From Roseibium porphyridii (lineage in GTDB: Bacteria; Pseudomonadota; Alphaproteobacteria; Rhizobiales; Stappiaceae), in contig NZ_CP120863.1 in NCBI RefSeq assembly GCF_026191725.2, forward strand, positions 3,700,001-3,764,000: 64,000 nt of DNA. The letters run 5' to 3'. The notes under the pieces were generated by a model. That model made no database searches, was not told the DNA's origin, and saw only the letters and a list, made by a program, of their open reading frames with translations. Position numbers and translations under genes: made by a program. Shown in pieces: positions 25,896-35,553 of this stretch (positions are counted from its first letter, which is position 1; each line of letters opens with the position of its first letter).

Positions 25896-26933
25896 TCAGC
25901 TTTCTTCGTCGTCCGATTTTTCCGAAACGCCAGCATCCGCGAAAGTTGCCATGCCGGAATGCATTTCTGCGGCAGCCTTTGCAATACCGGCAGCAAGCGC
26001 TGCGCCCGAGCCTTCACCAAGCCGCATTCCAAAATCAAACAGGGCTTCCTTGCCCATGTGTTCAAGGGTCTTGGCATGCGCCTGCTCTGCGGAAAGATGA
26101 GCGAACAGGCAATGATCAAGGCCGTCGGGGTCCATTGCATAAACAACGGCTGCTGCCGCAGTCGTGACAAATCCATCGACGATGACGGGCACTCTTTGCA
26201 AGCGAGCAGCGATGATCAATCCGGCCATTGCCGCGATCTCCCGACCACCGACTTTGCGCAAGACTTCCAGCGGGTCTTTCTCGCCGCCAAGGCGGGCAAC
26301 AGCTTTCTCAACAGCGTCACGTTTGCGCTTCAGGCCTTCATCATCAACACCGGTGCCGCGCCCGATCCAATCCTCTGCCTTTCCGCCGAAGAGACCATTG
26401 ATGACCGCAGCTGCAACCGTCGTGTTGCCGATCCCCATTTCACCAAGACAAATCAGGTCAATACCGCCGGCAAGCGCTTCCATGCCGTAGGCCATGGTCG
26501 CAGCGCAGTTGGCTTCATCGAGTGCATCTTCCTGTGTGATGCTTGGCGTTGGCATGTCGACGGCAAGGTCAAACACTTTCAATCCGACATCATATGCGCG
26601 GCAGATCTGATTGATCGCGGCACCACCGGCGGCAAAGTTCTCTACCATTTGCCGGTTGACCGCGCTTGGAAATGCGGACACCCCTTCATCGGCAACACCA
26701 TGAGCCGTGGCGAAAATCGCCACAAGAGGACGCGTCACCTTGGGCGGCGCATTGCCGGACCAAGCTGCCAGCCACTCTGCAATCTCTTCAAGTTGACCGA
26801 GCGAGCCGGCAGGCTTGGTCAGTTGTGCGTCCCGCTCCTTGACCTTGCGAACCGCTTCATCATCCGGTCCAGGCATGGATTTCACCAGATTGCGGATGTC
26901 ATCAAAGGGAAGCGCGGTCTCGGAAAGGGACAT
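25896..26933 (-). CDS. cobT: Nicotinate-nucleotide:dimethylbenzimidazole phosphoribosyltransferase CobT
   Basis: 345 residues from ATG 26933; in-frame starts at 26966 and 26975 would add up to 14 residues. CobT makes alpha-ribazole phosphate, the lower-ligand precursor of cobalamin. Seen: TKPAGSLGQLEEIAEWL, GVSAFPSAVNRQMVENFAAGGAAIN, GEMGIGNTTVAAAV and the C-terminal RLGEGSGAALA containing the catalytic Glu. It is divergent from cobS, the enzyme that later uses its product, with ~107 bp between. I see no cobalamin riboswitch there. Confidence 0.95.
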   Translation of the reverse strand: MSLSETALPFDDIRNLVKSMPGPDDEAVRKVKERDAQLTKPAGSLGQLEEIAEWLAAWSGNAPPKVTRPLVAIFATAHGVADEGVSAFPSAVNRQMVENFAAGGAAINQICRAYDVGLKVFDLAVDMPTPSITQEDALDEANCAATMAYGMEALAGGIDLICLGEMGIGNTTVAAAVINGLFGGKAEDWIGRGTGVDDEGLKRKRDAVEKAVARLGGEKDPLEVLRKVGGREIAAMAGLIIAARLQRVPVIVDGFVTTAAAAVVYAMDPDGLDHCLFAHLSAEQAHAKTLEHMGKEALFDFGMRLGEGSGAALAAGIAKAAAEMHSGMATFADAGVSEKSDDEES

Positions 26934-27040
26934 GGATTTCAGGTTCCGGTTCTCAGGCCGGATCATGCCAGCCACTTGGTCTCGCTAAGGCGCTGATCTA
27001 TAACGGCGCACACGCAAAACTCAAGCACAGGACCGGCCTG

Positions 27041-27913
27041 ATGAGCCCTGAAACCGACCAACCTGCTGATTCAGGTGCAAAAACCGGAACCGACAAAACC
27101 CGGGATCACTTCAATCGGCTCACCAAGGGTTTCCCGGCACTGATGGCTGACACTGCAGCCTGCATTCGATTCTTTTCTCGTTTGCCCCTTCCAAAGGTCA
27201 ACGCTCAAGACGATCCGGCAGCCGCGCCAGACTTTGCAAGGATCAGTCGGGCTGCGCCCATTGCCGGCGTGGCCGTTGCCTTGCCTGCCGCTGGACTTGG
27301 CATGCTTCTGGGCTATACGGCGCTTCCGGTTCTTGCCATTGCGGCTCTGATTGTCGTCATGCTGGCTGTGACGACAGGCGCCCTTCACGAAGATGGTCTC
27401 AGCGATGTTGCGGACGGCTTTTTTGGCGGTTCAACCCCTCAAAAGCGGCTGGAAATCATGAAAGACAGTCGCATCGGTGCTTTCGGGGCGTTGGCTCTGG
27501 TGCTCTCCGTCGTCTTGAAGATCGCGCTGCTTGCCGAACTTTGGCAGCGCTTCGACCCTGCGGATGCTGCCTTGCTTCTGCTTGGCGGAGAAGCGGCCAG
27601 TCGCGCTTTCATTGTCTGGCAGTGGCAACAACACCCCCTCGCCCGTCCAGACGGTCTGGCAGCCCGGTTCGGAAAACCCGACAAAACCTGTGTCCGGCAG
27701 GCGTTCTTGTTCACCGTTCCATTCCTGCTGCCCGCAGCCTTCCTGCTCTCGTTACCGGGCTTCCTGCTGGCCTGTCTGCTACCGGCGGCCCTGGCATTTG
27801 GCATTGGACAACTCGCAGACCAGAAGATTGGTGGTGTTTCAGGCGATATTCTGGGCGCAATTCAGCAAATTTGTGCACTTGGTTTTTTGCTTGGGATGCT
27901 TATGGTGCCCTGA
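27041..27913 (+). CDS. cobS: Adenosylcobinamide-GDP ribazoletransferase CobS
   Basis: 290-residue integral membrane protein. It joins alpha-ribazole (phosphate) to adenosylcobinamide-GDP, the last step of nucleotide-loop assembly. Typical features: FFSRLPLP near the start, ALHEDGLSDVADGFFGG with the metal-binding Asp/His residues, the KDSRIGAFG motif, and several hydrophobic helices, with GQLADQKIGGVSGDILGA near the end. The N-terminus carries ~35 extra polar residues; a later start is possible. Divergent from cobT. Confidence 0.95.
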   Translation: MSPETDQPADSGAKTGTDKTRDHFNRLTKGFPALMADTAACIRFFSRLPLPKVNAQDDPAAAPDFARISRAAPIAGVAVALPAAGLGMLLGYTALPVLAIAALIVVMLAVTTGALHEDGLSDVADGFFGGSTPQKRLEIMKDSRIGAFGALALVLSVVLKIALLAELWQRFDPADAALLLLGGEAASRAFIVWQWQQHPLARPDGLAARFGKPDKTCVRQAFLFTVPFLLPAAFLLSLPGFLLACLLPAALAFGIGQLADQKIGGVSGDILGAIQQICALGFLLGMLMVP

Positions 27914-27939
27914 GTTACTGAGTAAAGGCTGCCAAACAG

Positions 27940-29133
27940 ATGACCGCCACTTTTCCGCGAGATCCGTTCTTCAAGCACCAGGCAGCATGCCTCAAGGCTT
28001 TCGCGATTGTTTTTTTGTGTCTCGGTCTCGGTGCCTGCGGCGGACGGCCTGACCTTGGCGCTTTGGCGCTGAACGACGCGCCCGCGCCGGGTGCAGAGGT
28101 CACCGACATCATGATCGTCACGACCCGCGACAAGGATGCGACCCCGGACACCTATTTCGGCGGTGAACGCGGACAGGCAATCGGCTATGCCGAAGCCTCC
28201 ATTTCCGTTCCTCCGGATCATGAGCCGGGACAGATTGAATGGCCAAACAGTTTTCCCGGAGATCCAGAAAAGAACTTTGTAACCCGCAAGGCAGGCTATA
28301 TCGCTGACAAGGCCTCCTTCACGAACGAGATCAACCGCAGACTTGCCTCAAAACCACGTGACGAACGAGAAATTTTTGTCTTCATTCACGGCTACAATAC
28401 CCGCTTTCCCGAAGCCCTCTACCGGTTCACGCAGATCATTCATGATTCTGAGTTTGCAGGCGTACCGGTTCTGTTCACATGGGCTTCGCGAGGTAAGGTT
28501 CAGGACTATGTCTATGACCTGAACAGCGCTGCGATTGCGCGGCAAGCGCTGGAACAAACACTTATTCAGTTGTCAAACACACGCGCAGAGAAGATCACCA
28601 TTCTCGCGCACTCCATGGGTAACTGGCTGTTGATGGAAACAGCGGTGCAGGCGTCTGTTAGCGACCGGCGCAAAATGACGCGCAAGATTGACGAGGTCAT
28701 ACTTGCAGCACCCGATATCGACATCGACCTCTTCAAGGCACAACTGAAAAAACTCGGCCGCCCGCCGAAACCATATATCGTCATTGTTTCTCGTGACGAC
28801 CGGGCCTTGCGCCTTTCACGGGCCATTGCCGGTGGCAAAGAGCGAGTTGGCGCTTATTCCGATGACAAAGAGCTAACCGAACTTGGAGCCGTCGTCGTGG
28901 ATCTAACGGAATTGGATGCCCAGGACGGGTCGCATCACTCGAAATTCGCTCAGTTGGCCCAGTTTCAACCGCAATTGCGCAAAACCCTCGGACAATCGAG
29001 CTTGACCAGGTCGGTAAACCGCGGAAACGCGGGGACGGTTGGCGATGATCTGGGCAATTTGGTGGGCAATACAATTGCGCTGCCCGTGCGCATCATTGCC
29101 GCCCCGTTCAATTATGCCGGCGGTGGAACTTGA
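27940..29133 (+). CDS. DUF900 alpha/beta-hydrolase lipoprotein
   Basis: 397 residues. A lipoprotein signal is visible: hydrophobic stretch then LGAC with Cys33. The DUF900 alpha/beta-hydrolase fold follows with FVFIHGYNTRFPEALYRFTQ, VLFTWASRG and the nucleophile elbow AHSMGNWLLME; later an Asp/His-containing stretch (GSHHSKFAQ). The family is esterase-like but its substrates are not known. The C-terminal ~70 residues are Gly/Asn-rich with a hydrophobic end. It starts 26 bp after cobS and is probably read through from it, without any functional link. Confidence 0.88.
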   Translation: MTATFPRDPFFKHQAACLKAFAIVFLCLGLGACGGRPDLGALALNDAPAPGAEVTDIMIVTTRDKDATPDTYFGGERGQAIGYAEASISVPPDHEPGQIEWPNSFPGDPEKNFVTRKAGYIADKASFTNEINRRLASKPRDEREIFVFIHGYNTRFPEALYRFTQIIHDSEFAGVPVLFTWASRGKVQDYVYDLNSAAIARQALEQTLIQLSNTRAEKITILAHSMGNWLLMETAVQASVSDRRKMTRKIDEVILAAPDIDIDLFKAQLKKLGRPPKPYIVIVSRDDRALRLSRAIAGGKERVGAYSDDKELTELGAVVVDLTELDAQDGSHHSKFAQLAQFQPQLRKTLGQSSLTRSVNRGNAGTVGDDLGNLVGNTIALPVRIIAAPFNYAGGGT

Positions 29134-29200
29134 TGGTTCATTGCAATTGATTGAGGCCTGACGTCTTGGCAAAGCCATATTCCAGCGCCATATGCGCCAC

Positions 29201-29395
29201 ATGAATTCGCCATGTATAAAAATCTGCCAGATCGACCGAAACAGCGGCCTTTGCACGGGCTGCTGGCGTTCGCTCGACGAAATTGCCGGCTGGTCGAGCT
29301 ATAGCGAAGAAACCCGCTCCCAGATCATGTCCGGGCTGGATAGCCGCAGGGTCGCACACGAAACGCGTGGTGGCGGCATTTCCGGAGCTCGCTGA
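29201..29395 (+). CDS. DUF1289-domain small protein
   Basis: 64 residues from ATG 29201 (an ATG at 29192 adds three). The sequence [20 protein letters not shown] with [13 protein letters not shown] is the DUF1289 pattern: four conserved Cys that probably bind zinc or an Fe-S cluster. Function unknown in the family. The stop codon overlaps the start of the aspartic protease gene (TGATG), so the two are translationally coupled. Confidence 0.85.
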   Translation: MNSPCIKICQIDRNSGLCTGCWRSLDEIAGWSSYSEETRSQIMSGLDSRRVAHETRGGGISGAR

Positions 29396-30108
29396 TGGGT
29401 GGCCCCAAGCAACTGCGCGGCCTCATCGTTGCCGTCCTGATCGTGGTCATGGGCATCGCCGTTTTCTACGCCGTATTCGGTGATCCGACAGACCCGGCCA
29501 ACGCCAACTTCGATGACAGGGGCCCGCGCGTCGTGGCCTTGTCGGCACTGGCGTTTGTTTTCATCGCCAGCTTCATTTTCGGCCAACCGAAAGTGCGGGA
29601 AATCATCCAGGGAACGCTGTTCTGGGGCGGACTTTGCGCTCTTCTTGTGATCGGCTACACGTTTCGTACCGATCTTGTGCAGGCAGGCTACCGGGTTCTG
29701 GGTGCCTTGTCGCCGGGTCTTGCTGTCAGCCAACCTGATGGGTCGCTCCTGATTGTGCGCGATGCCGGGGGCCATTTTGTCCTTGATGGCCGTGTCAACG
29801 GTACACGGACCAGTTTCCTGCTTGATACCGGCGCCAGCGCAGTTGTTCTGAGCTATCAGGACGCCCTCCGCGCCGGCTTTGAGGATCGGGATCTTTCTTT
29901 CACAGTCCCGGTTTCAACGGCCAATGGAAGAACTCTGGTCGCGCCCGTGCGGATCGAAAGCCTAACCATCGGCGATCATACCTTGCGCAATATTCGTGCG
30001 TTCGTCGGAAGACAAGGCAATCTCGAAGCAAGCCTTTTTGGAATGACGGCACTGGACCGGCTGAGAAGCTGGCGGATCGAAGGCGACCGCCTGATCATGA
30101 CCCCTTGA
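29395..30108 (+). CDS. TIGR02281-family retropepsin-like aspartic protease, membrane-anchored
   Basis: 237 residues. Two to three N-terminal membrane segments (residues ~7-27, 43-63, 75-95) anchor a C-terminal clan-AA domain with the active-site FLLDTGASAVVLS and the closing FGMTALDRL near the end. Proteins of this single-domain type dimerise to form the active site, probably in the periplasm. The natural substrate is unknown. Coupled to the DUF1289 gene. Confidence 0.9.
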   Translation: MGGPKQLRGLIVAVLIVVMGIAVFYAVFGDPTDPANANFDDRGPRVVALSALAFVFIASFIFGQPKVREIIQGTLFWGGLCALLVIGYTFRTDLVQAGYRVLGALSPGLAVSQPDGSLLIVRDAGGHFVLDGRVNGTRTSFLLDTGASAVVLSYQDALRAGFEDRDLSFTVPVSTANGRTLVAPVRIESLTIGDHTLRNIRAFVGRQGNLEASLFGMTALDRLRSWRIEGDRLIMTP

Positions 30109-30115
30109 AGCAGCG

Positions 30116-31147
30116 CTATTCGGCAGCCTCGGCGTCATAGTCCGTCGGACTGACGGCAGCCAGAGCCTTCTCGACAACTTCGAGCCCTGCCCCCGGTTTG
30201 ATCGCCCCGACAGTCAAAATGCGCCGCCAGGACCGTGCGCCTGGTCGTCCGTGAAAAAGCCCCAACATGTGACGGGTCATGTGAGCGAGTTTGACACCCT
30301 TGCCAAGCTGGACTTCAAGATAGGTCATATGCGCCCGCACAGCATCCCAGGGTGAAACATCACCCTCCTGGCTGCCATAGAGCCTGCGGTCGACCTCGCC
30401 GAGGAGTTGAGGCGTGTGATAGGCCGCGCGCCCGAACATCAAGCCATCAAGGTTTTCCAGAAAGGGCTCGGCCTGATCGAGCGTTTCAAGACCGCCGTTC
30501 AGGCCAATGAACCGCTCAGGCAATCGCTTCTTCAAACGGACGACACGGTCATAGTCGAGCGGTGGGATGTCCCGGTTTTCCTTGGGGCTGAGACCTTGAA
30601 GCCATGCCTTTCGGGCATGCACCCAGAGTGCATCCGCTCCGGCTGCAAAGACTTTGTCAGCCATGTCATCCAGGGCTTTCTCAGTGTCCTGATCATCGAC
30701 GCCCAGCCGACACTTGACCGTCACCGGTATATCGACCGCGTCTTTCATTGCCGACACGCACTTGGCGACCAGGTCCGGCTCCTGCATCAAGCAAGCGCCG
30801 AAGCGGCCGGACTGTACCCGGTCGGATGGACAACCGACATTGATATTGACCTCGTCATACCCGAAGTCGGCCACAATTTTCGCAGCCTTTGCCATTTCAT
30901 CCGGATCTGATCCGCCCAGTTGGCAGGCAATCGGGTGTTCAATCTCGGAAAAGCCAATCAGATGCTGCCGGTCCCCATGGATCACGGCACCAGTCGTCAC
31001 CATTTCAGTATAGAGCAAGCCATGCGCCGTCAGCTGCCGGTGAAACGCGCGGCAGTGCCGGTCCGTCCACTCCATCATCGGTGCGACGGAGAAACGGTGC
31101 TGATCAGTCTTTGCAGCGTCCGCATCATAGCCTTTGATTTTATTCAT
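30116..31147 (-). CDS. dusA: tRNA-dihydrouridine(20/20a) synthase DusA
   Basis: 343-residue flavoenzyme. SVAPMMEWTDRHCRAFHRQL opens the TIM barrel, QLGGSDPDEMAKAA and NINVGCPSDRVQSGRFGACLM follow with the catalytic Cys119, then HARKAWLQGLSPKENRDIPPL, a DusA hallmark, and the C-terminal helical tRNA-binding domain (HMTRHMLGLFHGRPGAR). It reduces uridine 20/20a in the tRNA D-loop with NADPH. Converges on the protease gene with 7 bp between stops. Confidence 0.95.
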   Translation of the reverse strand: MNKIKGYDADAAKTDQHRFSVAPMMEWTDRHCRAFHRQLTAHGLLYTEMVTTGAVIHGDRQHLIGFSEIEHPIACQLGGSDPDEMAKAAKIVADFGYDEVNINVGCPSDRVQSGRFGACLMQEPDLVAKCVSAMKDAVDIPVTVKCRLGVDDQDTEKALDDMADKVFAAGADALWVHARKAWLQGLSPKENRDIPPLDYDRVVRLKKRLPERFIGLNGGLETLDQAEPFLENLDGLMFGRAAYHTPQLLGEVDRRLYGSQEGDVSPWDAVRAHMTYLEVQLGKGVKLAHMTRHMLGLFHGRPGARSWRRILTVGAIKPGAGLEVVEKALAAVSPTDYDAEAAE

Positions 31148-31450
31148 TTTTCAAAACCTACAACGAAAACCAGCGCTTCTTCAGAGCACAGTCATCCGCG
31201 TCCTTCATGACCGTTGCCAGCAAACGAATACCATCCGCTGGATCAATCCCAAGCATGTGCTCTCGCTTCGAATGAGTTGCATATATCAAGACTCATCCAA
31301 TGCGGAAAGATGCGATCTGAGGTCTGTCAGCGCTGCAATACTTGACCACGTCCCGGTTAGCATTCCGAGACAGGGCGGCTAGGTCGTTCGGATTTCAAGC
31401 CACAAACCAGGGCAGGAGATATCAGCTCCGGCTCCCTTTTACTTGATCCG
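31148..31450. other. Intergenic region dusA / DUF3179 gene
   Basis: About 300 bp upstream of the leftward dusA gene and downstream of the leftward DUF3179 gene. It should hold the dusA promoter. I see only a weak imperfect stem just after the DUF3179 stop and no gene. Confidence 0.45.
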
Positions 31451-32839
31451 TTACTCCGGCCAAAGCGCTGTACCGGGGTGAAATTGCGACCAGGCGAACC
31501 AGAAGGCCTGGTGACTGCCGAGATCGGAGCCATCGGCGTCTTGTGCGCGGATGCCTCCGGCGTCCAGTTTGAGACGCACGTTTTCAAAGGCGATTTCTTC
31601 TCCGCTTTGAAGCGCGGCCATTGCCTTGCTGCGCTGAAAGGCAACCGGTTTGCCTGAAGCAGTCAACGCGCCGATGATGTCCTCGTGAACGGGCAAGCGC
31701 GGATCGATGTCGCCGATGGGGAAAATCGGCCCATTTGCGTCGCGGGTATTGCGGAAATCCGGATCACGGCCGAGGGCGTAACGCTCTTTCAGCACCGTGG
31801 TGTCGGGATGCTCCTTTTTCCACCGGCCCCAGTCGGTCGTCACCACTGTTGCCTGCTCCAGTTTCAGGTTCTTCTCAGAAAGCGGGCCTGTCACCGCGTG
31901 GCCAAGAAATGTGTCAAAGACGGAATAAGTATTGAGGTCGTACATCACTTTGTTGGACCGGATCAGAAGACCTGAAGTGCGCAGGATCGGACGGTCAATG
32001 CCTTCCGGCATGCGATCCGTGAAGTATGCCTGGGCCGCCCCGCACAAGGTGCAATAGGGAATGCCCAGATCACGACCACCAAGCGTGTCGTTGACCATTT
32101 CGCGCACTTCCATGATCTGGCGCGGGTAAGCACGAGATTCGCCATTCACTGTAATTCCGAAAACGATATCGTCGTCTTTCAGCCAGCTTGCTTCTTGAGC
32201 GCTGATCACTTCCGGATTGTCGGCCGCCGGTATGCAATTGCACAACTCATCGGTTTTGTCGTGCGGACGATTGTCAATCAGAACACCTCCCCAGGACACC
32301 ATTCGCCAGTCTATATCGCCTTCAATGAATATCTTGTCCCAGCCCGGGATGATGCTCGTGAAAATTTCGCGTTTGACCTGCAGATAGCCGGGTGGCGCTG
32401 GGATGTCCCATGCAATGAGATGATCCGTCAGGACGCCCCAGGCGTTTTGCTTTCGCAGGTCCTTGCCCAAAAGATCGGAAGCCGCTGTTGAGAGAGCCAC
32501 ATTCAGCTGAGGCGACGTGATGAAACGCATCAGATCACTAATGATCCAGGCAATGCGCGGGTCCTTCGACGCGGCAATTTCCGACAAGGCGACCACCTGG
32601 TCCCTGCCCCAAGCTGATTGCGTGACACTGTCGATGAACGCTGAACGGATTGCTTTTTGAAGGTCTTCGGGAAGCGGGCCATCCGGCACCGACGGGCGTT
32701 CGCCATAGGTCTCAATCACATAGTCTGGCAGCTTGCCGGCGTCTTGAGCGCGCAAGTCGTCGATACAGAAAAGACAAACCAGCGCAGTTATGAAAGCTGC
32801 AAGTTTCAAACGGGACCGTAAGCTGATTGCCACTGCCAT
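31451..32839 (-). CDS. DUF3179-domain secreted protein
   Basis: 462 residues. A Sec signal peptide (basic start, LKLAAFITALVCLFCIDDLRAQ) precedes a domain of ~100 residues with HEAT-like helices and then the DUF3179 domain: DDIVFGITVNGESRAYPRQI, MVNDTLGGRDLGIPYCTLCG, LRTSGLLIRSNKVMYDLNT and LGHAVTGPLS are its conserved blocks, including the CTLC pair. The family is periplasmic or secreted and of unknown function. AAAGGCGAC precedes the ATG. Transcribed alone. Confidence 0.88.
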   Translation of the reverse strand: MAVAISLRSRLKLAAFITALVCLFCIDDLRAQDAGKLPDYVIETYGERPSVPDGPLPEDLQKAIRSAFIDSVTQSAWGRDQVVALSEIAASKDPRIAWIISDLMRFITSPQLNVALSTAASDLLGKDLRKQNAWGVLTDHLIAWDIPAPPGYLQVKREIFTSIIPGWDKIFIEGDIDWRMVSWGGVLIDNRPHDKTDELCNCIPAADNPEVISAQEASWLKDDDIVFGITVNGESRAYPRQIMEVREMVNDTLGGRDLGIPYCTLCGAAQAYFTDRMPEGIDRPILRTSGLLIRSNKVMYDLNTYSVFDTFLGHAVTGPLSEKNLKLEQATVVTTDWGRWKKEHPDTTVLKERYALGRDPDFRNTRDANGPIFPIGDIDPRLPVHEDIIGALTASGKPVAFQRSKAMAALQSGEEIAFENVRLKLDAGGIRAQDADGSDLGSHQAFWFAWSQFHPGTALWPE

Positions 32840-33072
32840 TCTGTCGCCTTTCCAAGGTTGCCCACGCCATCAGTGCTTCCGCATGCGATGGGTCTTTCAA
32901 CGCATGAGACACGGTAGAGCGCTGTTGCAGTGACCTGCCAATCACAAACTCATTAGGGAGCTGTGAGCTTCCAACGTTTGTCAGGCCTTGTGTTTGACTT
33001 CGTTACAGTTTCAAAGGTCCGATCAAACCGAAGTGATTGGTTGCCAATGTTTCTTGTCGCTATCCATTTTCC

Positions 33073-33450
33073 ATGCGCACGGCCTTTCTGATCGCTTTAC
33101 TGACAATGCTGGTGTTGCCCGCTGGTGCTGGGGAACACCGAAGCTTTTTCGGGACCTGGGGAACTGCAAAACAATGCGCGCGAGTACCACTGAAGTCCGG
33201 CGGAACCGTGCTCTCAGAACCCTTTGAGATCGGACCAGAGTGGCTCAGGCAGGGCCAATTGTGGTGCATGCTCAGCTGGGGCCCGGTTGAAAGGCGTGAA
33301 AACGGGCTCTTTTCAGCAGCCTATGCGCGTTGCGGAGAAGACAGCGTTCGTCAGTATTTTCTGGGCGTGAAACTGGAACAGGATGAACTCACACTCCGGT
33401 GGGATTTTCCGGTCAAGAACGGCCCATTGAGACGTTGCCCGGTGCATTAG
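33073..33450 (+). CDS. Small secreted protein of unknown function
   Basis: 125 residues from ATG 33073: a short Sec signal (MRTAFLIALLTMLVLPAGAG), then a compact domain rich in Trp with four Cys (GTAKQCARV, QLWCMLSWG, YARCGED, LRRCPVH), which probably make two disulfides in the periplasm. FGTWGTAKQCAR recalls secreted proteins that report a mass or charge-matched fold, but I recognise no named family. The ribosome site is weak. Confidence 0.65.
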   Translation: MRTAFLIALLTMLVLPAGAGEHRSFFGTWGTAKQCARVPLKSGGTVLSEPFEIGPEWLRQGQLWCMLSWGPVERRENGLFSAAYARCGEDSVRQYFLGVKLEQDELTLRWDFPVKNGPLRRCPVH

Positions 33451-33591
33451 TGGACTGCGCCTAACCACTTAAAAGTCGACGACTTGTCTGGGACAAAGCA
33501 CGCATGCTCTCGCTTGCCGGAATGGAACTCACATCCTTCTCAGTCAGAGGAAATGTCAGACGTTCCCCGGGGCTAAAGGTCGAAACTCCAA

Positions 33592-34185
33592 CTAGTTCGT
33601 TATCCGCTCCAGCGTGATTGTGTTTTCCAAACGCGCCCTGATGTCTTTCCTGATGACATCGGAAATCTCGTCGCAGTTTGCGACGCGTCTGCCGTATGAG
33701 ATGACGACTTCTGCGTTTCCATCACCAGACGTCAGCAAGTGTTGTGTCAGCAAGAAAGGTAGCCGGAGCTCAAAACCATTGTCTTTGACAAAATTCGCTT
33801 CCGGATTGTTGGCCAATGCCGCTTCCGCCTCTTCTGGAACGCACTGCTCTCTGAATGCAACAGAGACATCGTCAATCATCACCTGATCGAGATGACCATA
33901 ATCCAGAATGCCGGTTGGTTCCTCGAGCGTTTCGGCATGGATCAGGACAATGTCCGAGCCTTTTGAAAAGGCTGCGAAGGAAACCTTAAACATCCGCCCA
34001 TTGCTCTCCTGACGATGATGCAATTCCCCAAGCGGCACAAAGCTTTCGCCGATACCGATCCGGTAAGCTGCCTGATGTGTCGTCGTGACGGTGTTGGAGT
34101 TACGATCAAGATAGTCATGGAACGCAGCGCTTGGCCCAGTTGAAAAGAGAAACGCGGCAAGGAGCGTCAGTCCTCTTGGCAGCAT
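33592..34185 (-). CDS. Secreted hypothetical protein
   Basis: 197 residues. A clear Sec signal (LTLLAAFLFSTGPSAAFHDY) is followed by a mixed alpha/beta domain with two Cys (EQCVPEE and VANCDEIS). I do not recognise a family. It lies 99 bp downstream of the condensation-fold protein on the same strand and may belong to the same transcription unit. Confidence 0.7.
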   Translation of the reverse strand: MLPRGLTLLAAFLFSTGPSAAFHDYLDRNSNTVTTTHQAAYRIGIGESFVPLGELHHRQESNGRMFKVSFAAFSKGSDIVLIHAETLEEPTGILDYGHLDQVMIDDVSVAFREQCVPEEAEAALANNPEANFVKDNGFELRLPFLLTQHLLTSGDGNAEVVISYGRRVANCDEISDVIRKDIRARLENTITLERITN

Positions 34186-34284
34186 GCTTGTCCTCCGATT
34201 GTGCTTGCCTCAACGGCTAGGTCTATTTCCTTTACCTCACCAATTGCGGCAGCAACGTCCTCAAAGACATCGAGAGATAGCCCA

Positions 34285-35553
34285 TCAAGCGTCTCCGGCA
34301 GCGAGCGCTTCCAGAACGTTGACGTAGCTGTCAGCGAAGGCATGCGCGGTTTCACCCGTCTGTAAAGGTTCCGAGTAGCCGAAGGACAAACATACCCCGG
34401 CCGCTGTCGAGACAATGGCAACCAGCACCGGATGGATGCCATGGTTCTGCGAAGGCATTAATAGAAGCTCAGAATAGCCCACAGCACGACCGGAAAGCTG
34501 TTCAAGGTCGCCTACATCGGTAACGCAAATCCCGCCAACAAAGGCAGTGTTTGCCGCCGACATCTGGTCGACCGTTGCCAGAGTGACAGCAAGAGGCACG
34601 TCTGCATCCATCAACAGGGACGGTGGACGATGCTCCGTGAACTGGGTCTGCAGAGCGCGAGCAATCTCAAGTGTATCTGCTTTACGATATTCCGGTCCCA
34701 GGAGCAGAGTGATACCGGCTACATATTCCCCGACTGCATCATGCGAAATGGCGGGGAGGCAATCGTCGCGAACATCTGTCGGGGCAACGATGCCGGTCCA
34801 ACCCGTCCCCCCTGGCAAAACTGACGCCGCCTTGACTGCCGCGGCGCCAAAAGCCGAAGCAAGATGCAATCCGTTTTGTTTCAGACAGGCATGAAGCGCA
34901 CTCAAGGTCTCAGGCCTCAGGATACGTAAAAAGCCATATGGTACGCGTTGGCTGCTGTCGGCCGGTTGGTTGACGGGCCAATTGGTTTCTTTCGGCCAGG
35001 ACGAGAGTATTGATCGATCCCCGGAAAAACCTCTTGCGGCGAGCCCTTCTTCCACTGGCGCAGTCATCGGCAACGTTGACGTCTGCCAGGTTTCCGGTTC
35101 CTGCAGCAGGTGGTCAAGATCATTGAGAATGACCAGCGCCGAGCGTCCGTCGATCCCACCGTGATTGGTTACCAATGCAATCCAGGTAACCTCATCGTTT
35201 TGGCCGGTCACCAGATAGGCACGCCAGGATACGGTTGAAATGTCCAGGACCTGTTTGGCAATTTCGGTATAGAACGCTTCGACGTCAAACGCTTCTCCTG
35301 CTTGGTGAACCGCTATCTCAGTTTTTTCAAATGGAACGTCCACAACCCAGTCCCGGGAAGTTTGCCCTTCTATTCGAGCGCGCATCATAGGGTGACGGTT
35401 GTGGATCTGTCTCAGCGCCGATCGAAGCCTTGAAACAGTTGGCGGGACGTCAAACTTCGCCATCGCAACCAGCTGTATTCCGCCATTGCTTCGGCGTATG
35501 AGTTCAGAAAATAGAGTTTCTTGAGGTCCGAGGGATCGTTTCAATGAAGACAC
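34285..35553 (-). CDS. Stand-alone condensation/acyltransferase-fold protein (PapA5/C-domain superfamily)
   Basis: 422 residues. The layout is that of the chloramphenicol-acetyltransferase-like condensation superfamily: N-terminal LRSALRQIHNRHPMMRARIEG is the usual early block, and NHGGIDGRSAL (130-140) replaces HHxxxDG. The second, catalytic His (131), Asp135 and Gly136 are kept; the first His is Asn, as tolerated in some PapA/alcohol-acyltransferase relatives. The C-terminal half has the conserved VGGICVTDVG-like NxG region. It may transfer an acyl group from a thioester to an alcohol or amine. No carrier protein, NRPS or PKS is nearby. Confidence 0.75.
   Translation of the reverse strand: MSSLKRSLGPQETLFSELIRRSNGGIQLVAMAKFDVPPTVSRLRSALRQIHNRHPMMRARIEGQTSRDWVVDVPFEKTEIAVHQAGEAFDVEAFYTEIAKQVLDISTVSWRAYLVTGQNDEVTWIALVTNHGGIDGRSALVILNDLDHLLQEPETWQTSTLPMTAPVEEGLAARGFSGDRSILSSWPKETNWPVNQPADSSQRVPYGFLRILRPETLSALHACLKQNGLHLASAFGAAAVKAASVLPGGTGWTGIVAPTDVRDDCLPAISHDAVGEYVAGITLLLGPEYRKADTLEIARALQTQFTEHRPPSLLMDADVPLAVTLATVDQMSAANTAFVGGICVTDVGDLEQLSGRAVGYSELLLMPSQNHGIHPVLVAIVSTAAGVCLSFGYSEPLQTGETAHAFADSYVNVLEALAAGDA

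Noticed and set aside
25959..26996. 345-codon plus-strand frame opposite cobT
   Set aside because: Shadow of cobT: cobT has all family motifs, and the opposite frame has none and no ribosome site.
26934..27040. Cobalamin riboswitch between cobT and cobS
   Set aside because: The gap is only ~107 bp and no B12-box-like sequence is visible; too short for the aptamer.
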